A stretch of 64,000 nt of DNA from the NCBI GenBank assembly GCA_963965975.1, contig OZ014425.1, positions 4,415,501 through 4,479,500 of the forward strand, given 5' to 3'. The notes below the pieces were generated by a model, which had not been told where the DNA came from, made no database searches, and worked only from the letters and a program-made list of their open reading frames with translations. The first letter of the stretch is position 1; each line of letters begins with the position of its first letter. The stretch is from Xestospongia bergquistia (lineage: Eukaryota; Porifera; Demospongiae; Haplosclerida; Petrosiidae). This document shows, in pieces, positions 1 to 19,500 of this stretch. The position numbers and the translations under genes were made by a program.

Positions 1-393
1 GTAGGAGTGAAGCATTGAGAGGAAAATTATCTATTATAAGTTTATAAGGATTTATAGGAGATAATAAGTGATAACTGGTACTTTGCATATAATCAATGTT
101 GCTATTTAAACTGCTGCCTATCACTGTCTATTACTGTCTATTATTAGCAGTTATTATCATTAATAGACCAATATATTGAAGATATAAAGATATAAAGATA
201 TAAATGATATTTAATATAGAGCTAGTCCCTAGCATAACAAATGGTCACAAGATATTGACAATAAAATAGAAAAGGAATGAAGTGGGTAGAAACTATAGTA
301 CTGTGAATGAAAGATAAAGGGGGAAGACACGGGAATTTGAAGTATAAAAGACAATAGTGTTGCTATGAAAACAGTTAAGTCAAAACAACTCAC

Positions 394-1130
394 AGCTAAA
401 TTAACAGCATTTGAAGGATCAGGTTCATCTCTACAGATAGCACATAATTCTTCTAATTCTACAATCACCTCTGCTATTTTTGTATCTGGAGTAGCACGAT
501 CCATAATTTCAACCTAAATAAACAATAAAAAAACATTGGTTGTGAAATAAAGATCTCTCTTCACTAATCTTAATTCCAATTAAAGGATTGATACATTTAA
601 TAAAATGAAGACTGACATTAAATTCCATACATTTAAGTCTGTTATAAAGGTATTATTGGTATGTTTTTGTACATTCATTTTTAATAGCTAGATTGTTTAT
701 GTTGATATTCTAGCGTTTTTGGCCAATACATTTAACTGAACAATCCCCTCATAGGCCCTGCTATTGTTTGCCTGATAATAACATTTAGCACCCCTTGACA
801 AAACATGCTACTCAAAGCAATATTTCACTCAGATAATTTACTATTGATATTCTAGTAAATCGGCTTCAAATTGTTATCCTTGCCTCAATGGATCCAGTGC
901 TTATGATATTTACAAGATGTACAAGGCAAACATACCTGCATTCGTCGTCCTTGCAAAATGTGCGAATCAAAACACTTTCCCCAGTCTGGATAGAACGTCT
1001 TCTTCTTCTGCATCAACTTCATGCCCTCGCCAGGAGAATGTATAGCATCTTTGATACTCACTGAACAAAAGGATTCACGACGTTTATCTAGTTGACATTC
1101 AAGCAATCGAATACGTAGAAAAGCAGACAT
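394..1130 (-). CDS. PRKCD-like: Novel protein kinase C (delta/theta type), 5' exons only
   Basis: Two coding exons are visible, 1130-936 (65 codons, opening MSAFLRIRLLECQLDKRRES) and 513-394 (40 codons), with GT-AG junctions. The rest of the gene lies beyond the left edge. The start MSAFLRIRLLE, the block FCSVSIKDAI, QKKKTFYPDW and FDSHILQGRRMQ follow the N-terminal C2 domain of PKC delta/theta (MAPFLRIAF..., FCAVKMKEAL, QKKPTMYPEW, FDAHIYEGRVIQ). In this family the C2 domain is calcium-independent and works in protein contacts and phosphotyrosine binding; the C1 and kinase domains follow and are not seen here. The second exon (MDRATPDTKIAEVIVELEEL) continues the C2 beta-sandwich. Same strand as WASHC4, about 330 bp downstream of its stop. 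Subtype delta versus theta cannot be separated from the C2 domain alone. Confidence 0.82.
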
Positions 1131-1260
1131 AGTATGATAGTTTGTAGAAAATACTAAATACAGGAGAGTCCAAACTGTCTTTAGCCACTCAGTCAGTCAA
1201 AGATCGTATTTGAAGCTGCACTGGTCTGCTTCTTCAGCTTATAGCCGTAATATAATACGA

Positions 1261-1457
1261 GCCACGCCCACAAAGTTATTAGCTATTGTCAAAAAACGTC
1301 ATTATTTCATTATTATCATAACTCTTGTTATATAAGATCTATAATACATAAGCAAATACACGCACACACATATATTATTATTTAGAACAGACATTATTAT
1401 TTAGAACAGGTATTATTATTTAGAACAGTCTAATCAATCACTCTAAACAGGTCTCCC
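1261..1457. other. Spacer between PKC start and WASHC4 stop; 20-bp repeat x3
   Basis: This short stretch holds the WASHC4 3' UTR and the PKC upstream region. Three consecutive copies of a 20-bp unit containing ATTATTATTTAGAACAG lie at about 1373-1430. A CCACGCCCA sequence at about 1262, the usual KLF/SP target core, lies 5' of the PKC start; its use is not shown. Confidence 0.5.
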
Positions 1458-9241
<7,784 letters not shown>

Positions 9242-9408
9242 ATTTCTTCTAATGTAATGACGATCACTACAACACAAAACTGACTTCTCCTCTGCTTTTG
9301 ATCTTGATAGAAGAAGGAGGGGCTGCTTTCCAATCATGTGACTAAGTGAATAAAGGGTTAAAAATCTAAACTACTTATGCTTTAATTGGCGGGGCTGTTT
9401 GTCAACAA

Positions 9409-9414
9409 CACGTG
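9409..9414. promoter_or_regulatory. E-box CACGTG, WASHC4/REDIC1 bidirectional promoter
   Basis: Palindromic CACGTG in the context AACACGTGGA, 41 bp before the REDIC1 start and 168 bp before the WASHC4 start. An inverted CCAAT (ATTGG, 9385-9389) lies beside it. The same context recurs at three other divergent promoters in this window. Confidence 0.5.
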
Positions 9415-9454
9415 GAACCATCTGGCATCTGCAAGTTCATGTCGAGGCTAGAAA

Positions 9455-12291
9455 ATGAATTGGGTTGGTGGAGCAAGGTTTGATTGTCCATATTTAATGA
9501 ACAATTAAGGTATCTTATATATAGGAGTCGTGTACGACAGCAAAATGAAAGAAAAGTTCAAAAGGTAAGTCCATGGACCATAGACTCTCTACTTTTTATA
9601 AGTGCACAGTGACTTTTTGTGGTCATTTGTTTTATAGGAATTCTTTGAAAGGAAGCGTTTGCTGGGGGTACCAGCTAAACGACCTCATTCTTCTACTTCT
9701 CCAATGGTTGTAAAATACAAGAGATCGATCAGTCAAGATCTACTGTCTCTGAAGGCACTCAGTGATGCTTTTGATGCTAACACTAATACTAACCAGGTTT
9801 ATAGTTTATGACATAATACACTTGTACATGTATTTTATGTTAGGACATTAAAAAACCTCAAAAAGTTAGTTTAGCTGGGCCCAAGCAAGGAAGAAGCTAT
9901 GACTTTAATCTCGAACTACCTATGTCACCAATTACACAACCTTCAACACTTGAATTTCAAGATGCTAGCTCAGGGGGCGTGTCATTTTATGAGACCCAAC
10001 CAAGAGTATCAACATCAAAAATCCCTACTATCCATTCTCAACAAAAACAACTAATACAAATGCCTTCTCCAACAAAACCATTAATTACCACTAACAAGTT
10101 TAGTTTTAATTCAACACTAGACATCGAAGATACAACCAATACATCTGCACTAACAGAATCAATCTTCCCCATGCATAAAAAACCTCATACAAAATCAAAC
10201 AGTCAATTTGACTATACAATGAAATCTGGTTACTCTGAACTTCCTGTGTTACTTGATAAGAGACCCAAGCCTCCTCCTTTTTCACAAAGATCAATGTTGG
10301 ATACAGAGAGACCAGTATTTGATGTTGGTGACCATCGAACAAAGCCAAATTCATTATATAGCTGGGAGGAAGTAAATTGGTATGGACAGAAAGGAAAAAC
10401 AAAAAATAATCCACCTCAAGATCATGTTTTGAAAAAAGCACCAAAGAGTTATCACGATAGAGAGGTAAGGATTGATGTACTTACTCATTCCAATTGTTGG
10501 TTTCTCTATGCTTGTAGACTCCATTTCCGACTACAGCTAAAGCAACTCATCGTCTATCACTTGTTGACTTTCATAAGACTCAACATAATAGTAGTCCTAA
10601 TAAATGTCTCCATCATCAGCAGTACCCTCTATTAGACAGAGATATTACTAACAACAAAGCTATAACTGGCGCTAATCTGTTAAGCAAGAGTCAATGGTAA
10701 GGCGTGATTACACGTCAACATTATGTTTTTTTATTAGTTCTAGTATCTCATCTCTTTTAGATGAAGATCCTGTAGGATGGTTTACTCCTTTAACTAGTTC
10801 ACATCAGGTGATTAATTAATTCTTTGTTGTTACATTATCTTCTTTAATGAAAGAAGCATACCTCGTCATTAAACTCATCTCCTATACAACAAATTCATTG
10901 TGAACAGTCTATTCCACACTCATCCACTCTTGAATCTGATTATAAAGAAATAGACAGTTCTCTTCAGAAGACAGTCTCTCCTGATACACACGTCCTACAC
11001 AAAGATTATTGTTTCAAGGAGGCTATTACCAACAAACCAATGAGCGCTTTTGAAGTTATGATCCAATCATTAGAGAGGTCTCAAAATACACAGAACAGTG
11101 ATGTTCCTAATAAAATTACAGATTCACAAGATAAGAGTGATGAGTGTATTGCTCAACATAATAAATGGATGGATTTCATTAATGGTTCAAGACTAGTTCA
11201 AGAAAAAGTGGATGACCTAAGTCTTGTGAGTATCAAAGTAACCAAATAATAGATTATTTTTTATTTTATAGGTCCCATCACACACAACACTCAGTAAAGA
11301 TGTCACTAACACTATAGGAGGTATAATTTGTGATCTTATGTTTTTTACTTTGTGATACTTTTAACTAGAGGATGAAGAGACTGTGTCCTCATTTTCAAAT
11401 GAACAAATGAAGGTATTCAACTACAATGTTATTGATAATGTAATATAATATTACATTATCTTAAAGGTTCCTAACTTGCAAGACTCTATTACTGATGCAT
11501 ATGAGATGGAATCAAACATACTTCTCTCTCAAGATATGGCATTTTCAACTCAAAATTTCGAAATTACAGGTAAACATAATCATGTGATACTTTTTATATT
11601 GTTGTTATTAGATCATAAAGAACAATGTGATGGATCATCCATTGTTAACACAATCAAGTTTTATGAAGATGATTTCAGTCTTGACAAATATCTCAGTACT
11701 CCACTCTTTGTACAATCATATAACAGAACAATAGATAATGATGTTCAAATGGTGACTAAACCATTAGATGATACTATAGACACAGATACTGCTCCTCCAG
11801 TTAGTGAGAACAACACTACTTCCACTACTGTTGTGTCTACGCAGACTGATGTCATAGCAGTCTGTAATACTGAAGTCCAGACAGATGTATTTCAACTGTG
11901 TGATATGAACATAAAAAATGACTGTGCTTTGGAAACACAATCTAATACAAATTATACTGATGCAGTAATACAAACTGATCAGTTAGACTGTTATGACATG
12001 GACGTGCAGACTGATACAATTCATCTCCTTGAAGCACCAATACATGCTCAGAAACCATCAAGTACCATCTTACATCTTAACTCTGTGGAAAGCCAATTGT
12101 TATCGCTTACTAATAATATAGCACAAGAAATGGTCTCTTTAAATGAGGACATAGCTTCTGATATTGCTACAAGAGACAATGGTTCCCTTTTAGCAAAGAC
12201 TAATGAACTAATATCACTACTGGATAAACGGCAGAGTGACTTGATTTGGTACTCTCTAATGTTGAAATTGATGCAGATAGACAACAATTAA
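9455..12291 (+). CDS. REDIC1: REDIC1 / C12orf40-like meiotic recombination factor
   Basis: Spliced gene. Exons: 9455-9477, 9525-9564, 9638-9796, 9844-10464, 10518-10696, 10738-10807, about 10859-11225, then several short exons and a last large exon ending TAA at 12291. The first two exons encode MNWVGGARSRVRQQNERKVQ, which continues with KEFFERKRLLGV; this closely follows the vertebrate C12orf40/REDIC1 start (MNWVGGSRSRV, then KEYFEKHRL). NLELPMSP also matches human NLELTMSP. REDIC1 is known as a regulator of class I crossover intermediates in meiosis. The rest is long, polar and probably disordered. Near the C-terminus are four QTD motifs (STQTDV, EVQTDV, VIQTDQ, DVQTDT) that resemble LC8 dynein-light-chain binding sites. 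The start is fixed by the conserved first residues. Divergent from WASHC4. Confidence 0.85.
11434..11460. repeat. Perfect 12-bp inverted repeat filling a small REDIC1 intron
   Basis: GATAATGTAATA, three bases, TATTACATTATC. The arms are perfectly complementary. The intron (GTATTC at about 11413 to AAAG at about 11467) is only about 55 nt, so the hairpin occupies half of it, next to the 3' splice site. Confidence 0.8.
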
Positions 12292-15114
12292 TTGAATTTC
12301 TTACTAATATATTTTTGACATAATGTTGTATACTTAACTAAACTTGTATCCTGTACTTGTGCAACTATAATATATATCACAATAACTACTACTTAATTTA
12401 ATACCTGTAAGGGGAACAAAGTTAAAAAAAATATATAAAAAGATCCAAAAGGCAACAATGAATATAATCATTATTCACATTTTGAACATATTTCAATCAT
12501 TCATTATCATGAATAATATTAATACGCCCCCTCAGTTATTGACACACCCCTCACTTCTGCAGACTGAGCCCAGCCCTAAACAGGAGCTGTGCAGCAAACG
12601 AGTGTCCCTATTTTACTCTGCTCTTATACTTTACTATGGCTATATTAGTGTACCAATAGTTGCTTTTCTGCTTGCAATGGAAATTCGATTTCTTTTTTGA
12701 GCCATTTCATTGCTGAAGAAGGTGATTTAATTGGTGTTTTGTGCAAAACTGCATTAGATCAGCCACACCCCCAGTCAATCTAATCCATTCTCTCACAAAT
12801 GCAAGGTCAGGATCATTATTTTTGCTAACTTATCTACATTAACTATCGATAAATTGTTGTCAAATTAATAAAAAGTATACTCTTTGTATTTTATAAATAT
12901 TTTTGTAAATAAAGAAACTTACAGCAATAATTAAATATATTCATGCTGCTAACCACAATGAGTTAAACATAGATCCATGAATAATTGAATATTGAAAAGA
13001 CACAGGTAAAACCCTCTCATTTCATTAAAAATTAGTTTCATAATCTCCTCCTACTTATTATTACCAAATGCTGTTGTGTGTGTGGCTAAATAGTTGACAT
13101 CATAAACAGTACATTAAATATTAGTAGTAGTAAGTAGAATAGTAGTAATGCTGATAAGCTAATAGTAACACTATGTATGTACTTCATATATATTGTGACA
13201 TTAGTGTTCTATCATCATTAAATGACTATGAAATGTCTCTAGATACAAGTCTATAGCCAATGGTGCACACAATAACATAGTATTGTGGTCTAGTAACATC
13301 TGTACTCTGTTTGCATAACATCCTGACTGACTCACTTTATGGTTTTCTTTTAAAAATAATACATAGTTCTCAGAACATATCATAAAATCTTCTAAAAATA
13401 ATGCAGTGTTCTCAGAAATGAGGCATATTCTTGCAACCATAATTATTGTGCCTAGCACACCTGCTTTGGTTTTTGTTTAAAACCATTTCTTGAAATCCTC
13501 ATTGAAAGCCATAACAACGATAAGGTATTTGAATATAAATTTCTAATAGTACATATAATCACTAACTCACATTCCCACACAACCTTGTATATATTGTTTA
13601 TACACTAGTCTAGAGGTCATCATAGTATAACAACCAGAGGTTTTACTAGTTTTACTATGCTGTTATAATGAGATTTTCTCTCAGTTTGCTTCCCAATAGT
13701 GATTAAACCACTGTCTTTGGTCTTTTAGCCAGTATGGACACCTGATAATATACCATCTAATGCATTAGGCTTTTACTGTCAGGATGTTAGGACAGTACAT
13801 AATATGGTATTAGCACTTTAGGCTTTTTCATATCAACATTCTTTTCTTAACACCACAATGTCAGCCTCCTGAAATGGGTGTCCATCTATCTGGTAGTTGA
13901 TATAATTATGGTCCTTCTTTTACAATAATAATAGTAGTAGCAATATGCTTGAAATTCGGTGAAATTTGAATGTTTATCAGTAACTAGACATGTGGTAGGT
14001 CCATCTACAAAGACTGCATGTCAAATGAATAACAATATTGTCATAAATATTTGTAAGGTCAGACTTATGAATACAAGCTAACAGAGGTTGTGTATTGAAT
14101 TCTAACCATGCTCAGGTTTCCACTTGGGGAGGCAAGGGAGCATGATTGTCATTGAGCATGAATTTTTCCCTCTGATTCACAGCCCTTTTAAACATATTCA
14201 ATACCTGCTATGTCTTATTCACAATATATCTGTATCATATTACACAGTGTTAGCAATGTATATTGAAGATTATCAGAAATGGTCCACGGATTGCCTTACC
14301 TATTTTTTATGCTTGCATTGTTCACGTACTTGTAAACATCGTTCAATCTCATAATGACGTCAAATGATATTAGGTTACCAAAACCAAGTAGACCTCTATT
14401 AACATGATGCAGCCAATAATACCATCTAGATATATATTGTTATAATTTTCGAGAGTTAATCTGATTGTTTTTCTAGTGACTTAAATGCTTGGTATTCACT
14501 TCAATTGTTTGGACGCAGTATATGTGGCAATAGAATTTTCATTGACATTAACTTTTTTTAAAAATCATCTTTCGATGTACAATTAAAAATAGATCAATTT
14601 TTAAGTGAAAAATGTGCAATATTTGCAATAAAGAAATATATTCTATACAATATGAATTATAGTACAAATTTTTGTAGAAAAGAAAAGGAGAATGAAATAT
14701 GCGATATATTTTTAGAAAAACAGTTAGTGATCATGAAATCTGTAACAAAACTTTAAAATGTTCTTTGCAGATCACTTGTAAGATGATAGATTATTTCTAA
14801 AACAGAAATTTGGGAGTGTAAATTTTTGTAAAAAGAAAGATATTGAGCAGTGAATTTGAGAAACTATAATAGAGTGAAAACTTAAAACAACAATAAGTAA
14901 TTTGCATGATATAAATTTATAATGTGAGAGACATTTGATATAACAATTTCCTTTAATATTTCAAATAATATAATATAATTACGATAATTGCCAAATCTCA
15001 CCACCAAGTGATCCATTAGATTTATCTTGATCTGCAATGCTAAGGGTAGTCAATCTATGGTGCCTGTGAGTTTTTTTTTTAATGTGAATAGATTCAATCT
15101 ACGTGTAGTAAGTT
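12292..15114. other. Intergenic, 3' ends of REDIC1 and KLF15-like gene
   Basis: 2.8 kb between two convergent genes. It is AT-rich with frequent stops in all frames and no exon I can support. A diverged short duplication lies at about 13,345-13,415 (two copies of an AAAATAATNCA...GTTCTCAGAA block). Part must be 3' UTR of both genes. The stretch 12,520-12,680 is less AT-rich but shows no recognisable product. Confidence 0.5.
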
Positions 15115-16323
15115 TTAATTCTCATAGAAAACATCAGATTGTGGTGGTGAAGTTGAAAGTGGAGATGTACAGTCCTCAATGCTTGACATTGAATTGAGTT
15201 GTGAGCGACGGCGATTGTTTCCTCCACGAGGTTTACGAGGACGAAAGTGAATCTTGACATGCTTTGAAAGGTGATCTGATCGAGTGAATTTCTTTCCACA
15301 AATAGTGCAACCAAATGGCTTTACACCAGTGTGTTTACGCTCGTGCCTTGCTAATTCATCTGAGCGAGAGAATCGCCATTCACAGCCAGGCCAATTACAC
15401 GCAAAAGGTCTTTCTCCTGTGTGACGACGTAGATGAGCTTTGAGGTGTGAACTTTTGGAGTATGATTTGTCACAACCAGGATAACTGCAAAGATATATTC
15501 GTGTGTTTCCATTTGGAGAAAGAACAGGCTCATTGAGTGATGGAGAGCTTGAAACATCTTCACTGTCACCATCAGATTTACCAGTAACATTGATTTTAGT
15601 TGTGTCATCTCGTGATCGCTTGCGACCTTTGGTTGTTTGATCAGGGCGGGTTTTACCTCCTCGTCTACGAGCAGGAAGGACTGGTTCCAAAGGTAACGGA
15701 GTGATGGTAGAGTGTGGGTTTTTCACAATTATTGGAATGGGTTCTGCATCTTGAGACTCAGAGTCAGAATCAGTGTGATTTGCGAGTATGGCAGGAATAT
15801 GTGGCATGGTTGGAGATATGTCATCTACTGGGGGTATATTGTCAAGATCCATGCCACGAAGGCAATCCACAAAGCTAGTGTCATCAAACAATGGTTTTGT
15901 GTCATTGAGGTCAACTAGAGGAGGTAGATCAAAAAGACCATCAAATTGGAGATCATCTCCTGGGGTGCATGGAGTCGTTGGAGTGAAAGGTGTTGTACTT
16001 CTGTATGGTGGATACAGGAATGGTTCAAAACCTGGAGTAAATGTGGGGAGTTGACCAACAGGACGGATTGGTGGAGGGCATGAGTAAGTGTCTGGAATTG
16101 AAGTAGGAGGCTGTTGAGATAATGATGTTGCCGTTACTGGAATCGAAGAAGTTGGTATGAGATGAGGTGGTCTGGTACCAACTGTTGGTTTGGTTTCCAT
16201 GAACGGTTTCATGGTCACAGTACCACTATATTGCATAGGATTGTTAACTGGAGCAGGGACGGGCATCATCGAACAGTGCACGTTTCGAAAGGTCATAGGA
16301 GAAGGCTCTAGTCTGCATGCCAT
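15115..16323 (-). CDS. KLF15-like: Krueppel-like factor, KLF15-like, single exon
   Basis: 402-residue transcription factor without introns. Three C2H2 fingers lie at about residues 277-301, 307-331 and 337-359, with KLF spacing and linkers HTGERPF and HTGVKPF. Fingers and linkers follow KLF15 more closely than other KLFs: [53 protein letters not shown] and the basic FRPRKPR that follows. KLF15-type factors bind CACCC/GC boxes. The N-terminal half is rich in Pro/Thr/Ser, with an acidic stretch near 140-170 that could activate, and a basic RRRGGK segment near 220. The start is the first in-frame Met after an AT-rich leader. A CCAAT box lies 162 bp upstream. The assignment to KLF15 rather than another KLF rests on the fingers only. 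Confidence 0.88.
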   Translation of the reverse strand: MACRLEPSPMTFRNVHCSMMPVPAPVNNPMQYSGTVTMKPFMETKPTVGTRPPHLIPTSSIPVTATSLSQQPPTSIPDTYSCPPPIRPVGQLPTFTPGFEPFLYPPYRSTTPFTPTTPCTPGDDLQFDGLFDLPPLVDLNDTKPLFDDTSFVDCLRGMDLDNIPPVDDISPTMPHIPAILANHTDSDSESQDAEPIPIIVKNPHSTITPLPLEPVLPARRRGGKTRPDQTTKGRKRSRDDTTKINVTGKSDGDSEDVSSSPSLNEPVLSPNGNTRIYLCSYPGCDKSYSKSSHLKAHLRRHTGERPFACNWPGCEWRFSRSDELARHERKHTGVKPFGCTICGKKFTRSDHLSKHVKIHFRPRKPRGGNNRRRSQLNSMSSIEDCTSPLSTSPPQSDVFYEN

Positions 16324-16484
16324 GCTTTTACTATCTAGAAATATACGGAGTTTGGTTGAAGGCCAGTTGAGGTTTAAATTTGCTTTAAAAGTTGAAGATT
16401 TGTAGCAGTGATCAAGCTAAACTTAACTTGCTCTTGCGGGCTGCTTTTATTTCATGCTTCAGCCTCGAGGCCGAAAGATATTGA

Positions 16485-16489
16485 CCAAT
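16485..16489 (+). promoter_or_regulatory. CCAAT box upstream of KLF15-like gene
   Basis: GACCAATCAGA, a full CCAAT-box match to the NF-Y preference, 162 bp upstream of the KLF15-like start codon. Supported only by sequence and position. Confidence 0.4.
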
Positions 16490-16585
16490 CAGAACACAGC
16501 ACAGTAAAACGTGGCGGCGTATCACAATTATTCATAAATAAATTAAAATAATTAACGTGAATTTAAATAATAAAGTACGGCAGTA

Positions 16586-19500
16586 TTAACTAAGAGAGTC
16601 GATATCTCCTGTAAATTCACACATATGATCATAGTCAATAGTGAGCAACTCATCATTTTGAATAAGTTTAACAAGTGCTTGACATTCTTTGCTATTTCTT
16701 TCCACAATTATAGCAAGCTATGAAAAGAAAGAAAAAATATATAAGCATTTATACTTTATATATTCTTTGAAATTATTCCATACTATACTGAAGGAAACAT
16801 AAAAATATAATATCAATAAACAACTAAATATTTGTACTTTAATTAACAAAACAAAACTAATTAACTAAAAGAATGGATTACTTGTAGATCAAATTTTCTG
16901 TATATTAAAGGTAGTTTGTGTTATTAATTTTGTATCTATTAGCATTAAAAAGCTCTTTATTGATAATAAGAGTAAATATATAATAGTAAGTGTTTCATTT
17001 AATGTCAATCAATCGGTCTCTTTTGCAGCTAACATCTGGCTACTTCCAAGATTCTGCGAATTGTATTACATTATTAAAAGAAAGCTAAAAACAATTGAGA
17101 GATTACAAAAGAGCCATCTGGTATGGGAATGTATTATTTCTTTTATTAACAGTTAGACCACAAGCTATCATAAACCTTCTATATGGATGGAGCTAAGACT
17201 ACAGTTCATTTCTAGGAACAGTACAAAAACCATGAATTAAAGAAACTTATTATTATAAGACACAAGGAAGCTCCAGCCACATGTATAACAAGAAAAAGAT
17301 AATGACTTCAAATATTGAATTATAAAACTAAGAGACCAGGTGTGAGGACAAGAGAGGGAAGTCTCAAGGACCCTGCCCTCAGGCTAACAGTCCCCTAAGC
17401 ACTTGAAATCTCTTAAAAGGCCAACCCATAACAGTTACTGTTCAAGCCCATTGTCTTCAAGTGTTGCCACAGGCATGTATGTTGTCACATCAGTTGAAAA
17501 GCCAGAAGGAGGTTTCATGAGGTTGGTTAGACCGTCCTGATAGGAGGGTTAAGATGGGAATGTTTAGTAGTTGTGACTACTTCTTCCTTCCTCCTATAAA
17601 CAGCTAGCTGATAAACAGTGTCTTCTTTTAACTAAATGTTGGATTGTATCACATAGAAATGACCATAGTAGTCCATAAAATAAATAAAAGAAAAAGGTTG
17701 CAAATTATAATGAGGTATATTAGCAAATTGGATCTCTTCTATGCTGCAATGTAACTTGATCCATTTTATCAAATATCATGTAATTAATATTTCCATTCTT
17801 TCTTAGTGTTGACAATTAAGATCTATTGTATAAACCTATTGTCTCTCATTACAACAAAATTAACAAAAACTGCTTCTACTGTTGCTAAGAGTTTAGACTA
17901 GAACAAGAAATAATGATCATAACAAAAACTTATACTCCATCAGTTTCCAATAGATGCCAAAAATTAGCTAGGATCATATTACTGTATATGATGCATTGAT
18001 AAAACTCTTTACAATGTAGTAATGACATTAGAAATACGACAAGATATAAAAGCATTCATAATTAAATATCTTATTCTTACTTATTCCTTTTCTTGCTTTG
18101 TAACCCACTTATCGTTACATCATGTATACACACCCATTGGACAGTTACATATTTGAGCCAGCTGGTCAGGCACATGAAAATTCAATAATTACATAGATAA
18201 TTTTAAATCTGGTAGCTAGTGCTAATCAAATTTGAGAGATTTATTACTCAAATTAGCATTCAAGTGGATGCTATACCAAGACAGTGTTGATGTTAAGAAA
18301 ATATTCCAAGTGACAATGTGACTTTGTTTACTTGTTTGATACAAGATTGTTTACAAGAGAGTGGTTGAGTTATACACATGACTCCTTGAAAAAAGTGGTT
18401 AATGAAGTGTCAAATACAATTAGTTATAATTTAACTTGTATATATTATTAGCTCCTTAAGACAAGAGGTTTCTAGGTAGACCACTTGTTTTGAGAGCTCT
18501 CAGGTACTCAGAAGTGAATTGTAATATGATACTGACTGTTAGACCAAACACTTAATGATATTCACAGCTCCATCTTGCAAGATAAATAAATCACATGAGA
18601 CCCATGTGACAAGTGAACTGTGATCTGATAGGTCAATGCACATATCAAAGCCAAGCCTTTTGAGACTTATAAACATGTTTACACTTAAGAATATTGATAA
18701 AGGTCTTCTCATAGATACTTAATACCCAACTGGAGCCAAATTGACTGACGCAAATTGCATAACAATGTCTCAGCAGGTTCAGAGAGAAAGAGATCAAAGT
18801 ATTATAAGACTGAGATTTCAAACAAGTTTTAATCAAAACAAAACACCTACTGAACTGTGTACTCTCTTTATCTATTATTTGCTAACTTAGAATAATGATA
18901 AAGTTCTTCTTATAGATACTCAATAGCCTAAGTGGAGCCAGATTGGCTGATGTGCAATGGATAAAGATGTCTCAGCAGGTTCAGTAAAGAAGACATCAAA
19001 GTAAAGTGTTGTGAGACTGACATTTTTAAAACAAGCTTTAATCAAAACATGAAACACCTACTGAACTGTGCACTCTCTTTTATTTATTACCTGTATTGTT
19101 AGCAACTTAATAGTTAATGAATGCAACTATTTTTATTAGTTCAATATTCATATTTTTGGTTAAGTATTGTTTTGCGCTTATTGTTTCAAGTTTGTCAGTG
19201 AGTTTTAACATTAACTGTCTAACCTGTCCCTTTCTCTTTCCTCCTACAATCATCACAGTTGCATTGGGTGCTTTAGGTATAACTGTCTCTAACATTCTCT
19301 GTTGAACACCTTAAGAGAAACAAGCTGATAGACTATTTGCTTCATACGCATTTCTCAAAATACCTTCTAGTAGCTTGCCTTCTTCAGTCTGACAGATACA
19401 AGTTTCAAGATCAACTACGTCAACAATTGTAACCTACAACATTAGATCATTAAATCAATTTTAATCATTACTTGGTAAGAGTATCATATGTACACATGTA

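Noticed and set aside
12458-12700. 80-codon plus-strand frame after REDIC1
   Set aside because: Isolated, hydrophobic and AT-driven, with no conserved features. More likely 3' UTR or intergenic sequence.
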